Source of the DNA: Chromatiales bacterium (ex Bugula neritina AB1)
Lineage (GTDB): Bacteria; Pseudomonadota; Gammaproteobacteria; Granulosicoccales; Granulosicoccaceae
Direction of reading: 5' to 3'
Assembly (NCBI GenBank): GCA_001730015.1
Contig: MDLA01000149.1
Location: 1-62,732, forward strand
Length of the DNA: 62,732 nt
In this document: positions 17,711 to 26,959 of the stretch, piece by piece
How positions within the stretch are numbered: the first letter of the stretch is position 1
Layout: every line of letters begins with the position of its first letter
Translations under genes and position numbers: made by a program
Notes under the pieces: generated by a model
Databases searched by the model: none
What the model was told of the DNA's origin: nothing
The model's input: only the letters and a program-made list of their open reading frames with translations

Positions 17711-18774
17711 GCGGCTACCCTCCGGATCCAGTTATCAACGGCAACCGCCGAAATGATAAGCACCCCGATAAGAAGATAGGTCCATTGCGGATCACTGCCG
17801 AGCAGCCGTAGCCCGAGCGAAAACACGCCAACAATCAGTGCGCCGAAAAACATTCCGAGTATAGAGCCTCGCCCACCGAACAACGATATACCGCCGATAA
17901 CCACCGCTGTGATCGATTCTATATTGGCCAGCTGACCAGCCGTTGGGGATATTGAACCGATACGGCCGCACAGCATCCAGCCGGCTATGGCGCAGATGAA
18001 CCCGGCCAGCACATAGACCGAGACCAGAGTCTGCTTGACTCTGACACCGGAAAGCTCTGCTGCGTCCGGATCATCGCCAATGGCATAGACATGCCTGCCC
18101 CACGCCGTGTGATTAAGAATATAGTTAAGCAATAGAATAATCAGCACGAGCGCAATCACGCCATAGGTAAACACCGCGCTGCCAAATTTTATTTTCTCGC
18201 CGAAAAATTGCAGCAGCGGTGCATGCTCGGCGATATCCTGACTGCGTACGGTTTCGTTTGCTGAATAGAGAAAATTAGAGGCCAGAATAATCTGCCACAT
18301 GCCGAGCGTAACAATAAAGGGCGGCAGCTTGACATAGGCAACCAGAATACCGTTGATATAGCCGCAAAATGCCCCGACAGATAACCCGGCCATTACCGCA
18401 ATCTCGGCTGGCAGACCATAGCGGAAAACACACTGCCCCATTACAACCGACGACAACACCATAATGGCGCCGACGGACAGATCGATACCGGCGGTTAATA
18501 TAACCAGCGTTTGTGCCGCGCCGACTATCCCGACAATCCACACCTGCTGAAGTATTAACGTGAGTGCAAACGGCGAGAAAAACTTGCTGCCCAGCAGCAC
18601 GCCGAATACGGCAATAGATACCACCAGCACGATCAACGGCACCGCGGATGGCATTTTGTGCAGCCAGTGCTGGATGTGGCCGACCAGCGTTTTTTTACCG
18701 TCGTCAAAGGAGGCAACGGCGGTGTCACTGTCGTTCAAGCTGCTTTCGAATTCAGGCAAAGGTTGTTGTGCCAT
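17707..18774 (-). CDS. frcC: Fructose-type sugar ABC transporter permease
   Basis: A 355-residue inner-membrane permease of the ribose/xylose/fructose class with 8-10 hydrophobic segments. Family blocks visible are VGIVGAAQTLVILTAGIDLS, PPFIVTLGMWQIILASNFLY and ITAVVIGGISLFGGRGSILG. The closest recalled family is rhizobial FrcC. The gene lies between frcB and frcA; a hairpin at 18941-18968 separates it from frcB, which would allow more binding protein than permease to be made. Confidence 0.9.
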   Translation of the reverse strand: MAQQPLPEFESSLNDSDTAVASFDDGKKTLVGHIQHWLHKMPSAVPLIVLVVSIAVFGVLLGSKFFSPFALTLILQQVWIVGIVGAAQTLVILTAGIDLSVGAIMVLSSVVMGQCVFRYGLPAEIAVMAGLSVGAFCGYINGILVAYVKLPPFIVTLGMWQIILASNFLYSANETVRSQDIAEHAPLLQFFGEKIKFGSAVFTYGVIALVLIILLLNYILNHTAWGRHVYAIGDDPDAAELSGVRVKQTLVSVYVLAGFICAIAGWMLCGRIGSISPTAGQLANIESITAVVIGGISLFGGRGSILGMFFGALIVGVFSLGLRLLGSDPQWTYLLIGVLIISAVAVDNWIRRVAA

Positions 18775-18940
18775 TTGATCGCCACCCGGGAATCTATATT
18801 ATTTTTGTGCCTGCCGGCATCGAGGAAGAAGCCGGTCTGAATAGTCCAGCTTTTGTTAATCAATGGTGGTAACCAGATCCGGTTGTCAAATTTAGCTCGC
18901 CAGGTTAGTTATTTAATCAAGCCAGCTAATCCGGTTAAGT

Positions 18941-18968
18941 CGGGGCAGCCGGAAATCCGGTTGCCCCG
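18941..18968 (-). terminator. Hairpin between frcB and frcC
   Basis: CGGGGCA and TGCCCCG frame an inner CCGG-AAAT-CCGG, giving an 11-pair stem with one mismatch in the minus-strand RNA. It lies 60 bases after the frcB stop. No U-run follows, so it is more likely a partial terminator or 3'-end stabiliser, as is common after binding-protein genes. Confidence 0.6.
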
Positions 18969-19028
18969 GGCAGGACCCTGTTACCGCTCGCAGGCTTGCG
19001 CCATACGAGCTAACATCTTAAGAGCCGC

Positions 19029-20051
19029 CTAGCCCCAGCAGAGTTCTGTACCCTTTTTGGAATCAATAGACTCTACGCCGTCTGCTGGTTTGTCAGTAAC
19101 CAGGGCAACTCCAGTATCGAAGAAATCTTTACCGGGAGTATTTTCAGGCTTGCTGCCATCTTTAGCCCACGCAGCGATTGCCTCTACACCCAGCGAAGCC
19201 ATCAGTAGCGGGTATTGCTGTGACGTTGCGCCGATAACACCTTCTGCGACGTTCTGCACGCCCGGGCAGCCGCCATCAACAGATACGATCAGTACATCGT
19301 TTTCGCGACCAACTGATTTAAGTGCTTCGTATGCGCCGGCAGCTGCGGGCTCATTCAGGGTATAGACCATATCGATCATAGGGTCTTTCGCCAGCAGATT
19401 TTCCATTGCCTTGCGACCGCCTTCTTCATTACCTTCGGAAACGTCGTGCCCTACAATGCGCGGGTCAGTTTCATCACCCCATTTTTTTGGATCACCGAGT
19501 TCAATACCGAAGCCCTGCAGAAAACCCTGATTTCTCAATACGCCTACAGTGGGCTGCGCCACGTTGATATTAAGCAGGCCGATTTTTGCAGTTGCGGCTT
19601 TTTCACCCATAGTGGCTTTGGCCCATTTGCCGATCAGTTCACCGGCAAGAAAGTTATCGGTGGCGAAAGTTGAATCGGCAGCGTCGATAGGATCAAGCGG
19701 TGTATCGAGTGCAATAACCAGCAGCCCGGCTTCACGCGCCTGAGTAATGGTACCTATGATCGCATCGGGGATAGAGGGTGTAATTAAAATTCCTTTAGCA
19801 CCATCGGCGATACAGGTTTCAATAGCGGCAACCTGTGATTCGTTGTCGGTGTCGAATTTTCCCGAGTACGATTTCAGTGTGACACCAAGCTCTTTCGCTT
19901 TGGCTTGAGCGCCTTCCTTCATTTTTACGAAGAAAGGGTTGCTTTCAGTTTTGGTAATCAGACAGGCGCTGGTATCCGCCTGTGCTGAAGTGACGGCAAC
20001 AGCACTCAGGGCAACCAGGCCCAGCGCTGCGTTAAGTTTTTTCCTATACAT
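19029..20051 (-). CDS. frcB: Fructose-type sugar ABC transporter periplasmic binding protein
   Basis: A 340-residue periplasmic binding protein (RbsB-like, type I fold) with a signal peptide of about 25 residues ending ...TSAQA. The mature start [20 protein letters not shown] and the later [20 protein letters not shown] and [11 protein letters not shown] match the FrcB family closely, so fructose, or ribose and mannose as in rhizobia, is the likely ligand. It is the first gene of the frcBCA unit and faces a divergent ROK regulator across 215 bases. Confidence 0.92.
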   Translation of the reverse strand: MYRKKLNAALGLVALSAVAVTSAQADTSACLITKTESNPFFVKMKEGAQAKAKELGVTLKSYSGKFDTDNESQVAAIETCIADGAKGILITPSIPDAIIGTITQAREAGLLVIALDTPLDPIDAADSTFATDNFLAGELIGKWAKATMGEKAATAKIGLLNINVAQPTVGVLRNQGFLQGFGIELGDPKKWGDETDPRIVGHDVSEGNEEGGRKAMENLLAKDPMIDMVYTLNEPAAAGAYEALKSVGRENDVLIVSVDGGCPGVQNVAEGVIGATSQQYPLLMASLGVEAIAAWAKDGSKPENTPGKDFFDTGVALVTDKPADGVESIDSKKGTELCWG

Positions 20052-20266
20052 TTTGGGTGTCTCTCCTACGATTTTTTAAAGATTCCAGCGTGGTTACCTG
20101 TAAACCGGCTGAATTGATGAGTAACGACGTTGCTAAATGCACCATACGGCACGATATGCACGGCTAGATTCGCACTGAACGAGCGTGATGTCAACAATAA
20201 ATCCATTTGATTTATTAATTAATACTATGCGAAGGTACGGCAACTTTAACCACCCTCGGAACACAC
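20052..20266. promoter_or_regulatory. Divergent frcB / ROK promoter region with AT palindrome
   Basis: The interval holds a perfect 12-base palindrome TATTAATTAATA at 20213-20224, about 43 bases before the ROK start. ROK repressors use AT-rich palindromes, so this is a good candidate operator for the adjacent regulator, covering both directions. Other promoter elements are not clear. Confidence 0.5.
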
Positions 20267-21490
20267 TTGAAAATCCCAGGATCCCAAACCAATTCTGTGG
20301 TTCCCCAGGGCGGCGCCAATCAGGTACGGGTTCGCGCGTATAACGAACGTCTGGTTTTGTCTCTGGTTCGTCTTCATGAAAAGCTGTCTAAATCTGAAAT
20401 AGCAAAACTGACCAGCCTCTCGACTCAAACGGTAACGGTCATTATGCGAGCCATGGAAGAGGAAGGTCTGCTCCTTAAAGGCACACCCCAACGAGGCAAA
20501 GTCGGGCAGCCCTCAGTGCCGATGTCGCTGAACCCGGTTGGCGTGTTTTCCATTGGTCTGAAAATCGGCCGCCGCAGTGCGGAGCTGGTTCTAATTGATT
20601 TTCTAGGCACGGTGCGTATGAGAATACAACAGCATTACCAATGTCCTCTGCCATCGCCGGTACTCGATTTCACTCTCAAAGGTATCGTGCAGGCCACAGA
20701 GACGCTGGAAGAAGATCAACGTAAACGCATCGCCGGTGTGGGCATCGCCATGCCATTCGAGCTATGGAACTGGGTTGAAAAACTCGGCGTCGAATCCAAT
20801 GAAATGGATGACTGGCTCAATATTGATTTTGCCAGCGAAGTAGCAAACCATTGTGGCTATCCGGTTTACGTGCAAAACGATGCCACCTCCGCTTGTCGGG
20901 CTGAACTGACATTCGGCGACGGTGCAAAATACCACGATTTTCTCTATATCTATATAGGTATGTTCATTGGCGGCGGCGTGGTGCTAAATCAGACAGTACA
21001 AGCTGGCCGCACCGGATATGCTGGCGCGATCGGCGCTATGCCCGTGAAAAATAAAGACGGAACAATTTCCCAACTGATCGATCATGCCTCACTGTTTGAA
21101 TTGGAAAAAACGCTTGCACAGCACCGGATTGATCCGGCACGGCTCTGGCAATCTACCGAAAACTGGAACGCGTTCGAACCCTTGTTATCTCACTGGATAG
21201 CGTCGACTGCTCAACATCTGGCAGCAACAATTGTATCCGGCTGCTCGTTTCTCGATTTTGAAGCCGTGATAATTGATGGAAGTCTGCCTGTTGAAGTTAA
21301 AACAAGAATTATCCAGGCTACCGTTTCAGAGATGCAGAAACTCGATTTGCGCGGAATAATCACACCACAAGTATGCAGCGGTGTTGTCGGGCCCGATGCT
21401 CGCGCTATCGGAGGCGCCTGTCTGCCGCTGCACGCACGCTACCTGATGGATCGCAATGTGTTATTCAAAGATGTCGGCAGCATGAACTAG
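20267..21490 (+). CDS. frcR: ROK family transcriptional regulator (FrcR-like)
   Basis: A 407-residue protein. An N-terminal winged helix-turn-helix (KLSKSEIAKLTSLSTQTVTV, then IMRAMEEEGLL) is followed by a ROK sugar-kinase-like domain (ISIGLKIGRR-type strand, VGIAMPFELWN, VQNDATSACRAELTFG). It probably represses frcBCA and perhaps the kinase genes, and is released by a sugar or sugar phosphate. The zinc motif C-x-C-G-x-x-G-C usual in ROK proteins is not present in the stretch after GYAGAIGAMPV. The start is a TTG at 20267 with a weak CGGA site; no better start was seen. Confidence 0.85.
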   Translation: MKIPGSQTNSVVPQGGANQVRVRAYNERLVLSLVRLHEKLSKSEIAKLTSLSTQTVTVIMRAMEEEGLLLKGTPQRGKVGQPSVPMSLNPVGVFSIGLKIGRRSAELVLIDFLGTVRMRIQQHYQCPLPSPVLDFTLKGIVQATETLEEDQRKRIAGVGIAMPFELWNWVEKLGVESNEMDDWLNIDFASEVANHCGYPVYVQNDATSACRAELTFGDGAKYHDFLYIYIGMFIGGGVVLNQTVQAGRTGYAGAIGAMPVKNKDGTISQLIDHASLFELEKTLAQHRIDPARLWQSTENWNAFEPLLSHWIASTAQHLAATIVSGCSFLDFEAVIIDGSLPVEVKTRIIQATVSEMQKLDLRGIITPQVCSGVVGPDARAIGGACLPLHARYLMDRNVLFKDVGSMN

Positions 21491-21491
21491 A

Positions 21492-22418
21492 TTATTGCTG
21501 ATGTTTCTGTTTAGAAGAAGCCAGAAAGGCCTCTACCTCTGCCAGATCTGGTATTGCCGACTGCCCTCCAAGGCCAAGGCAGTTTAGCGCTGCTGCAGCG
21601 CTGGCAAACTCTGCAATTCGGGCAACGGGCCATTCCTGCAGCAAGCCGTAGATAAAAGCACCATGATAAACATCACCGCAGCCGGTGGTATCTACCACTT
21701 CAACGGGGAACGCTGGCTGCCAATGCGTTTCTGCGGCAGTTTTACAATAGCTGCCCTGCTCCCCTGCGGTAATAGCAACGGTATGTGCGGCTGTGGTATC
21801 AAACAGCTTTGCTAATGCCTCTTCGCAATTGCTGCTACCGGTGTAGTCGCAGGCAAAATCAGCACATGCGATCAGTACATCAACCAGCGGTAGAAGTTTA
21901 TCTATACCCGGGTGTTGCGCCTCTGCATCCAGAACCACCTGCACACCGCCTTCTCTGGCAATTTGTGCAGCGGCAATTGCTGCATCTATAGAATAATGGT
22001 CTAAATGCAGGTATCGACTCGCTAGAATCGCTTCTCTGTTGACTTCATCTGCTGCCAGATGGGACTTCCCTTCTCCGGTCCACAGTATGGTTCGCCTGCC
22101 GCTACCTGCTTCTACAATAATAAAGGCAAAGCCCATAGAGCCACCCGCCTCTATTAATGAGCGGGTCAGGTCAACACCGTTTTCTGTTAAACCCGCCTGC
22201 ACCAGTCTGCCGAGTTCATCGTCACCGAATTTTCCGAGAAAAGTTGCGTCGGCACCGAGCCGTGCCAGAGTGACCATAGCGGTGGCAACATTACCACCGG
22301 GCTGCTTACTGAAGGTTTGAAGCTCGATTTGCGTATCCGGCCCGGGATAATGCTCCACCACGCCAATGTAGTCGACAACCGCTGTACCCACCCCCGTAAC
22401 AGACAGTCGATTGCTCAT
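21492..22418 (-). CDS. PfkB family carbohydrate kinase (FrcK-like)
   Basis: A 308-residue ribokinase/fructokinase-fold enzyme. GGNVATAMVTLARLGADATF is the N-terminal PfkB signature; DTTGCGDVYHGAFIYGLL is the C-terminal signature with the catalytic Asp and anion hole. It likely phosphorylates the sugar brought in by FrcBCA, or an intermediate of it. It is translationally coupled to the upstream aldolase-like gene (start and stop share one base). Its end is two bases from the ROK gene end, so the two converge. Confidence 0.88.
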   Translation of the reverse strand: MSNRLSVTGVGTAVVDYIGVVEHYPGPDTQIELQTFSKQPGGNVATAMVTLARLGADATFLGKFGDDELGRLVQAGLTENGVDLTRSLIEAGGSMGFAFIIVEAGSGRRTILWTGEGKSHLAADEVNREAILASRYLHLDHYSIDAAIAAAQIAREGGVQVVLDAEAQHPGIDKLLPLVDVLIACADFACDYTGSSNCEEALAKLFDTTAAHTVAITAGEQGSYCKTAAETHWQPAFPVEVVDTTGCGDVYHGAFIYGLLQEWPVARIAEFASAAAALNCLGLGGQSAIPDLAEVEAFLASSKQKHQQ

Positions 22419-23428
22419 CAGACTTGCGTGAGAACCAGATCGTCCTTTAGTGGCCGATCGGGTTTAATTCCTTTTTTCTCGAGCATTCCGTGATACTCGC
22501 GCACAGCGGTTTCTGCATCGAGTTCGCCATCTGCAATACCGCGAAGAATTGTAACGCTCGAAAGCTGATCTTCAGAATTATTGATTTTTCGGCCAAACAG
22601 CGCAGCGCGTGCACCATACTTTTTGGCTTCCCACAACATGCGGTAGGAATCGTGGGTGGTACCCGAAGGGCCACCGAGTATTCCAACAATCACGTTTGAA
22701 TCATAGCGAACCAGAGCCTCCAGTGCTGCCGGGCCGAAATAAGGTATTTTCAGAAAGAGCGGACGACCGGCACTGGTCACTCCGGCCAGGGTTTTGGCTA
22801 TGGTATCGTTAACGTAGTCTGCAACGTTTGCCGGTGCATTACTGCCCGGCGCGTTCGGTACAAATACTTCTAGAAAATGGCGGAATTCTTTTTGCTCTGC
22901 TTCTATACGAAAATCTTTATAAGCCTGCAGACCGGCTCGATCGAGTTCTGTATCGTTATTGAAGGTAATTGAATACAAGCCCAGATCGGCGCCGGTTTTC
23001 CGTTCCTCGGGTGTGCATTGCCATTTGCCGCACTGGGCATGATCAATTGTTGTGCTGCGAAAAGGCAATGACGGCTGGTTTGCATAGCCGCCACTGCTGC
23101 CCAGCCAGATATCGGTGGTGTCGTTAGCGCGAATGGCAGGCGTTACCGTGCTGTTGTCAAAGAGCCGTTCCTTGATTGTCAGCTGCTCACTGCTGCTGAC
23201 ACTCATGAGCATAATGTCTACCAGCCCCTGCTCGGTAACATCGCGCATGTACTGCATATACTCCTGATGCGTCCGGTAGGGGTGGCGATCAGCATCAGCG
23301 CCGCGGTTTGTTCCCGGAGACGGTATTCCGCCCCCCATATCGCCGTCTTTTGCATCGGCGAGAATGAAATCCCCGACCGAGGAATCAGCCAGAATACGAG
23401 ATACTTTTTCGTCGAGTGTTTTTTTCAT
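22418..23428 (-). CDS. Class I aldolase-like protein in the frc cluster
   Basis: A 336-residue protein. The second half looks like a DhnA/LacD-type class I aldolase barrel: RPLFLKIPYFGPAALEALVR holds a Lys in the Schiff-base position, and VGILGGPSGTTHDSYRMLWE and ARAALFGRKINNSEDQLSSV form the phosphate-binding end. The first half (GDMGGGIPSPGTNRGADADR) is less familiar. It is first in a two-gene unit with the PfkB kinase, so kinase then aldolase could split a phosphorylated sugar. Substrate unknown; it may be a sugar other than fructose. Confidence 0.65.
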   Translation of the reverse strand: MKKTLDEKVSRILADSSVGDFILADAKDGDMGGGIPSPGTNRGADADRHPYRTHQEYMQYMRDVTEQGLVDIMLMSVSSSEQLTIKERLFDNSTVTPAIRANDTTDIWLGSSGGYANQPSLPFRSTTIDHAQCGKWQCTPEERKTGADLGLYSITFNNDTELDRAGLQAYKDFRIEAEQKEFRHFLEVFVPNAPGSNAPANVADYVNDTIAKTLAGVTSAGRPLFLKIPYFGPAALEALVRYDSNVIVGILGGPSGTTHDSYRMLWEAKKYGARAALFGRKINNSEDQLSSVTILRGIADGELDAETAVREYHGMLEKKGIKPDRPLKDDLVLTQV

Positions 23429-23816
23429 CAGCGTCAGGTTGGTGTCCGGTTGGGTGATTAAAAGTCAACTTTACGTGGTGAGTATCAGGCGAGCGGCAAC
23501 AGAGAATACACCTACATGACTTGCCTTTTTTGTCCCTATTCAGGCGCTGACACTCGTTACGTGGAATAACTATGCGCCTTATGCCAGTGCCAGAACAGCA
23601 ACAGAGCCAGAACAGAAACAGAAATTCGGTGCCATGCAGGTATATTCTCTATTGCCAATCGCCGATCGCCATACTCGTGCAGAATTGGAAATTAGAATGA
23701 CATGATAATGAATTACTCCGGTTTATTCACTTATTCATGTTCAACTCAATCGCTACTGCTGGCCGGACGACTGCATACGCAGCAGATTTCTCACTCCCGG
23801 AAATACACCCTGCCAC
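23429..23816. other. Intergenic region upstream of the aldolase-kinase unit
   Basis: A 388-base gap between the aldolase-like start (minus) and the end of the hydroxylase gene (minus). It must contain the promoter of the aldolase-kinase unit. A 17-base sequence (GCCAGAACAGCAACAGA) occurs twice head to tail at 23589-23605 and 23606-23622 with one mismatch. No gene or clear operator was seen. Confidence 0.5.
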
Positions 23817-24881
23817 TCAGGTATTGGCTTCGTTGCGGCGTCTGGCCAGAAACTGCTGGTGCGATTGCGCAGTGCCATCGTGAAACGACCCGGTCCATTG
23901 ATCCCACGGTGCCTCCAGCCCGCCATAATTGCAGGTAAAATACCGATGGTGCAACTGATGGTGAAAAGTACCCAGTGGTAATACCAGCTTACCGCGCCAC
24001 ACAATTCCGTGATAGCCGGTGTGCGTTGTTGCCGCAGACAGGGTGAAATAACTCAAGTGAAATATAATAAGCAACGGGCTGGATGGAATAACAAAGTGTA
24101 TCAATACCGTGCTTAGGTAAATCGTGTGCTCAAGCGGGTGCATCGACAAACCCGACCAGGGTCCGACATTAGTATTGCGATGATGCAGAGCATGTATACG
24201 CTGATACAACGGTGCATTGTGGATTAACCGGTGAATTAAAAAGAAGTGCGTTGTTTCCCACATAGGCAGAAGAAAAATCAACAGCACCAGCCAGGGAAGA
24301 TCACCCGGAAACGACAACGCCGGTGCGTAACCGTTGCTAAGGGCCCAGAGCATCAATACTTCATAGGCGGTCCAGATCGTCACCCCGCTTGCGAGCGTCC
24401 AGAACATGTTGTCGTGCACTTGCGAGTTAAACGTAAAGATCCGGCTGCTTCTGGCCAGCGGCCGGGCATCAAAGCGGTAGTCATCTCCCTGCCGGCGCCA
24501 GATATAAAAATACAGATGCAGCGAACCCGCAACCAGGCACATCAGCGCCAGGTTGCGAATATAAATGTGTGCGATCCAGTGGAATGAAAATTCGGTTGTG
24601 TTTTCTATAACAGGCTGCAGCAGTAGCGCCGAGACAATGGCCAGCAGCAGAATAATTAGCCGTTCAGAAACCGGAAACCAGCCGCTGATCATCCACCGGA
24701 CAATAGCGCGGAGATCGGGAGGCCAGCGAAAATACGGTGATACACTGACCGGCAGCGCCGGTGTGTAGTGCCACGGATTTTTACTGCGGGCGGTTGCACT
24801 ATCCGACACGGCACTGCTGCCGGGCGTCTGATTTGCCGCATCGCCGTAACCCGACGTTGAATTTTCCATGCTATTTTTCAC
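23817..24881 (-). CDS. Membrane fatty acid hydroxylase / sterol desaturase family protein
   Basis: A 354-residue integral membrane di-iron enzyme. The His clusters are present in order: HFFLIHRLIH, RIHALHHRNTN, HTGYHG and HHQLHHRYFTCNYG. About four or five hydrophobic segments precede and surround them. The family hydroxylates or desaturates lipids, sterols or carotenoids. A low-complexity N-terminus of about 45 residues comes before the first membrane segment; ATG at 24869 is an alternative start. Neighbours give no clear pathway. Confidence 0.85.
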   Translation of the reverse strand: MKNSMENSTSGYGDAANQTPGSSAVSDSATARSKNPWHYTPALPVSVSPYFRWPPDLRAIVRWMISGWFPVSERLIILLLAIVSALLLQPVIENTTEFSFHWIAHIYIRNLALMCLVAGSLHLYFYIWRRQGDDYRFDARPLARSSRIFTFNSQVHDNMFWTLASGVTIWTAYEVLMLWALSNGYAPALSFPGDLPWLVLLIFLLPMWETTHFFLIHRLIHNAPLYQRIHALHHRNTNVGPWSGLSMHPLEHTIYLSTVLIHFVIPSSPLLIIFHLSYFTLSAATTHTGYHGIVWRGKLVLPLGTFHHQLHHRYFTCNYGGLEAPWDQWTGSFHDGTAQSHQQFLARRRNEANT

Positions 24882-24961
24882 CTTTCATGACTGCAGAATT
24901 ACCGGCAGATCAAATATATTTCCTGAGCTATACCATTCTATAAATCAACACCAGGCTTAAC

Positions 24962-26692
24962 TCACTCAATAGAGGCTTTGTCGCGTTTGTCGGAAGTTGC
25001 GGCAACAATAGGGGAAATTACCCCCCGGCACTTTACATTGACACAGGCCGTCTTACCCGATGCCATAGCCCGACGCAGCGCCGGGCCCAGCTGTGCGCGT
25101 TCTGTCACCAGTTCACCATGGCCACCAAGCCCTTCAAACAACGTATGAAACGGTATATCGCGGAAGTCGGTGGCGAAGTGCTGCCCGTTTTCGAATAATC
25201 GTTCCTGCTGCTGACTGATGCAGTCAAGCCCGCCGTTGTTATCGATTACCACGGTGATCGGAAGGCCTTCCTGAAAGGCTGATTCTATAGATAAACCGCC
25301 AGACATAAACGCGCCATCACCGGATATAACCACAACCTGGCTCTCCGGGTGTGTGGCCTTGGCCGAAACACCAAAGCTAACCCCCACACCCAGCAGTGAG
25401 TAGTTTCCCGGGTGCATAATGCCGCCCAGTTTTTTGCCGCGCCATCCGGCCATATTTACGGCAATCTCGTTCCAGAAGTGGGTATTGCCACCATCAAAAA
25501 CCAGCCAGTCTTCATCACCCATTTCGGCCTGAACGTCGAGCCCGAGTTGCAGCGGGTGCATCAGCCGGTTGCTTTTTGAATCTTCAATAGATTCCGCTTC
25601 CATGTGCGCCTCCCACTCCTCAACCCAAACGCGACGCCGCTCTTTCTGCAGATCAAACCAGGGCGCCCAGGTTTTACCGATCGCACTTAATGCCTGCAGA
25701 AACGCGCCGGGATCTGAAAGCAACAGCTCATCGGCGGCGTAGTTATAGCCAAGCTCTTCTGCACTGCCGTTGACACAGATGAGTGTGGTCTCCTTCGGGA
25801 AAAACGGCGGGTTGCCAAAATTCATTTGATTGTCGAGACGCCCGCCGATCATGATGACCACATCGGCCTCCTGGATTGCCGGTTTCGACGGATGATACTG
25901 ATGGAAGTCTGCGAGCCCCATATAGGCTTCACATTCCTCGCCGAGCAATTTACTGTGATAGGGCACATTGAAGATCGGCATGCGCAGTGTTCGACCGGTC
26001 GACTCAAGCAGGTCTTCAGTGCGGGACCACCATACGCCGTGACCGCCGATAATCAGCGGGCGCTCTGCCCTTTCTATAATTTCCATAATATGAGCCAGCG
26101 CCTGCGGTTCCGGCCAGGCGCGCTGCGGCAACCGCGCCAGCCGATTCCACGGTCGTTCATCGCGCCCTGCATTATCTGCAAACGAAGAGAACATGATATC
26201 GACTGGCAGGCTGATATGCACCGGACCGGGATAGCCCGAAGTAGCTGCATGCCAGGCGCGCTCGACAAATTCACTGATGCGTTCACCGTCGGTCACCTGC
26301 ACCGAGTACTTAACCAGCGGCGCTGCGATCGCTACGTCGTCTATTTCCTTGAAGCCACCAGCGCCCTGGCGCTTCAGCGTGGATGACCCGGTAATAAAAA
26401 TAACCGGCGAGCGCTCGCCGCCTGCTTCGAGCATTGCCGGTACCGCATTGGCAAACCCTTCAGGCCCGACCAGACACACGGCGGGGGTGCGGGTAATGCG
26501 CGAATGCCCGTCGGCCAGGTGCCCTGCGGTTTGCTCATGCGGGCAGTTAATCACCGGCATTTGCGATTCCATAAATCCTTCAAGTGCCGGGTTGCAGAAC
26601 CCGCCAGCCAGGGTGAAGACATGATTGACGCCTTTTTCTTTCAGTGCCTGCGCGAGCAAAGCGCCGCCACGAATCCGGTCAGGTTGGGTCAT
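24962..26692 (-). CDS. ThDP-dependent enzyme, acetolactate synthase large-subunit-like
   Basis: A 576-residue three-domain ThDP enzyme. The N-terminal domain has the catalytic Glu in NCPHEQTAGHLADGHSR; the C-terminal domain has the ThDP motif VVISGDGAFMSGG with N-N at VVIDNNGGL. The middle domain resembles the acetolactate synthase/oxalyl-CoA decarboxylase group. No small regulatory subunit gene is adjacent, so biosynthetic acetolactate synthase is unlikely; a catabolic 2-oxo acid decarboxylase or related carboligase is more likely. It is divergent from a TTT carboxylate importer, which suggests the substrate is a carboxylate. Confidence 0.8.
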   Translation of the reverse strand: MTQPDRIRGGALLAQALKEKGVNHVFTLAGGFCNPALEGFMESQMPVINCPHEQTAGHLADGHSRITRTPAVCLVGPEGFANAVPAMLEAGGERSPVIFITGSSTLKRQGAGGFKEIDDVAIAAPLVKYSVQVTDGERISEFVERAWHAATSGYPGPVHISLPVDIMFSSFADNAGRDERPWNRLARLPQRAWPEPQALAHIMEIIERAERPLIIGGHGVWWSRTEDLLESTGRTLRMPIFNVPYHSKLLGEECEAYMGLADFHQYHPSKPAIQEADVVIMIGGRLDNQMNFGNPPFFPKETTLICVNGSAEELGYNYAADELLLSDPGAFLQALSAIGKTWAPWFDLQKERRRVWVEEWEAHMEAESIEDSKSNRLMHPLQLGLDVQAEMGDEDWLVFDGGNTHFWNEIAVNMAGWRGKKLGGIMHPGNYSLLGVGVSFGVSAKATHPESQVVVISGDGAFMSGGLSIESAFQEGLPITVVIDNNGGLDCISQQQERLFENGQHFATDFRDIPFHTLFEGLGGHGELVTERAQLGPALRRAMASGKTACVNVKCRGVISPIVAATSDKRDKASIE

Positions 26693-26835
26693 AGGGTGTG
26701 TGCTCCGCTAGGTTAATACTTCAGTCTGCACGTGGTTGTTGAGTTTTCACGATTGCTGAGACTTGTCGATGATGCTGGCATTATTCCACGCCCACACAGG
26801 TTTCAGCCAGTGCGTTTCTATCCAGCCACAGATTC

Positions 26836-26850
26836 GCCAGACAGTCTGGC
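26836..26850. promoter_or_regulatory. Palindrome in the divergent ThDP enzyme / tctC promoter
   Basis: GCCAGAC-A-GTCTGGC is a perfect 7-base inverted repeat around one base, midway between the divergent starts (26692 and 26960). A likely operator for an unlinked regulator; no regulator gene is adjacent. Confidence 0.5.
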
Positions 26851-26959
26851 TGATAATTTCTGCTAGTCACGCTCCAGTCGGCAGTCGTATACTCGTTAGC
26901 GAACACATTCTGTAAGACGATTATTCTTACCGCTGTTCAGCCAACTATTGGAGGAAATC

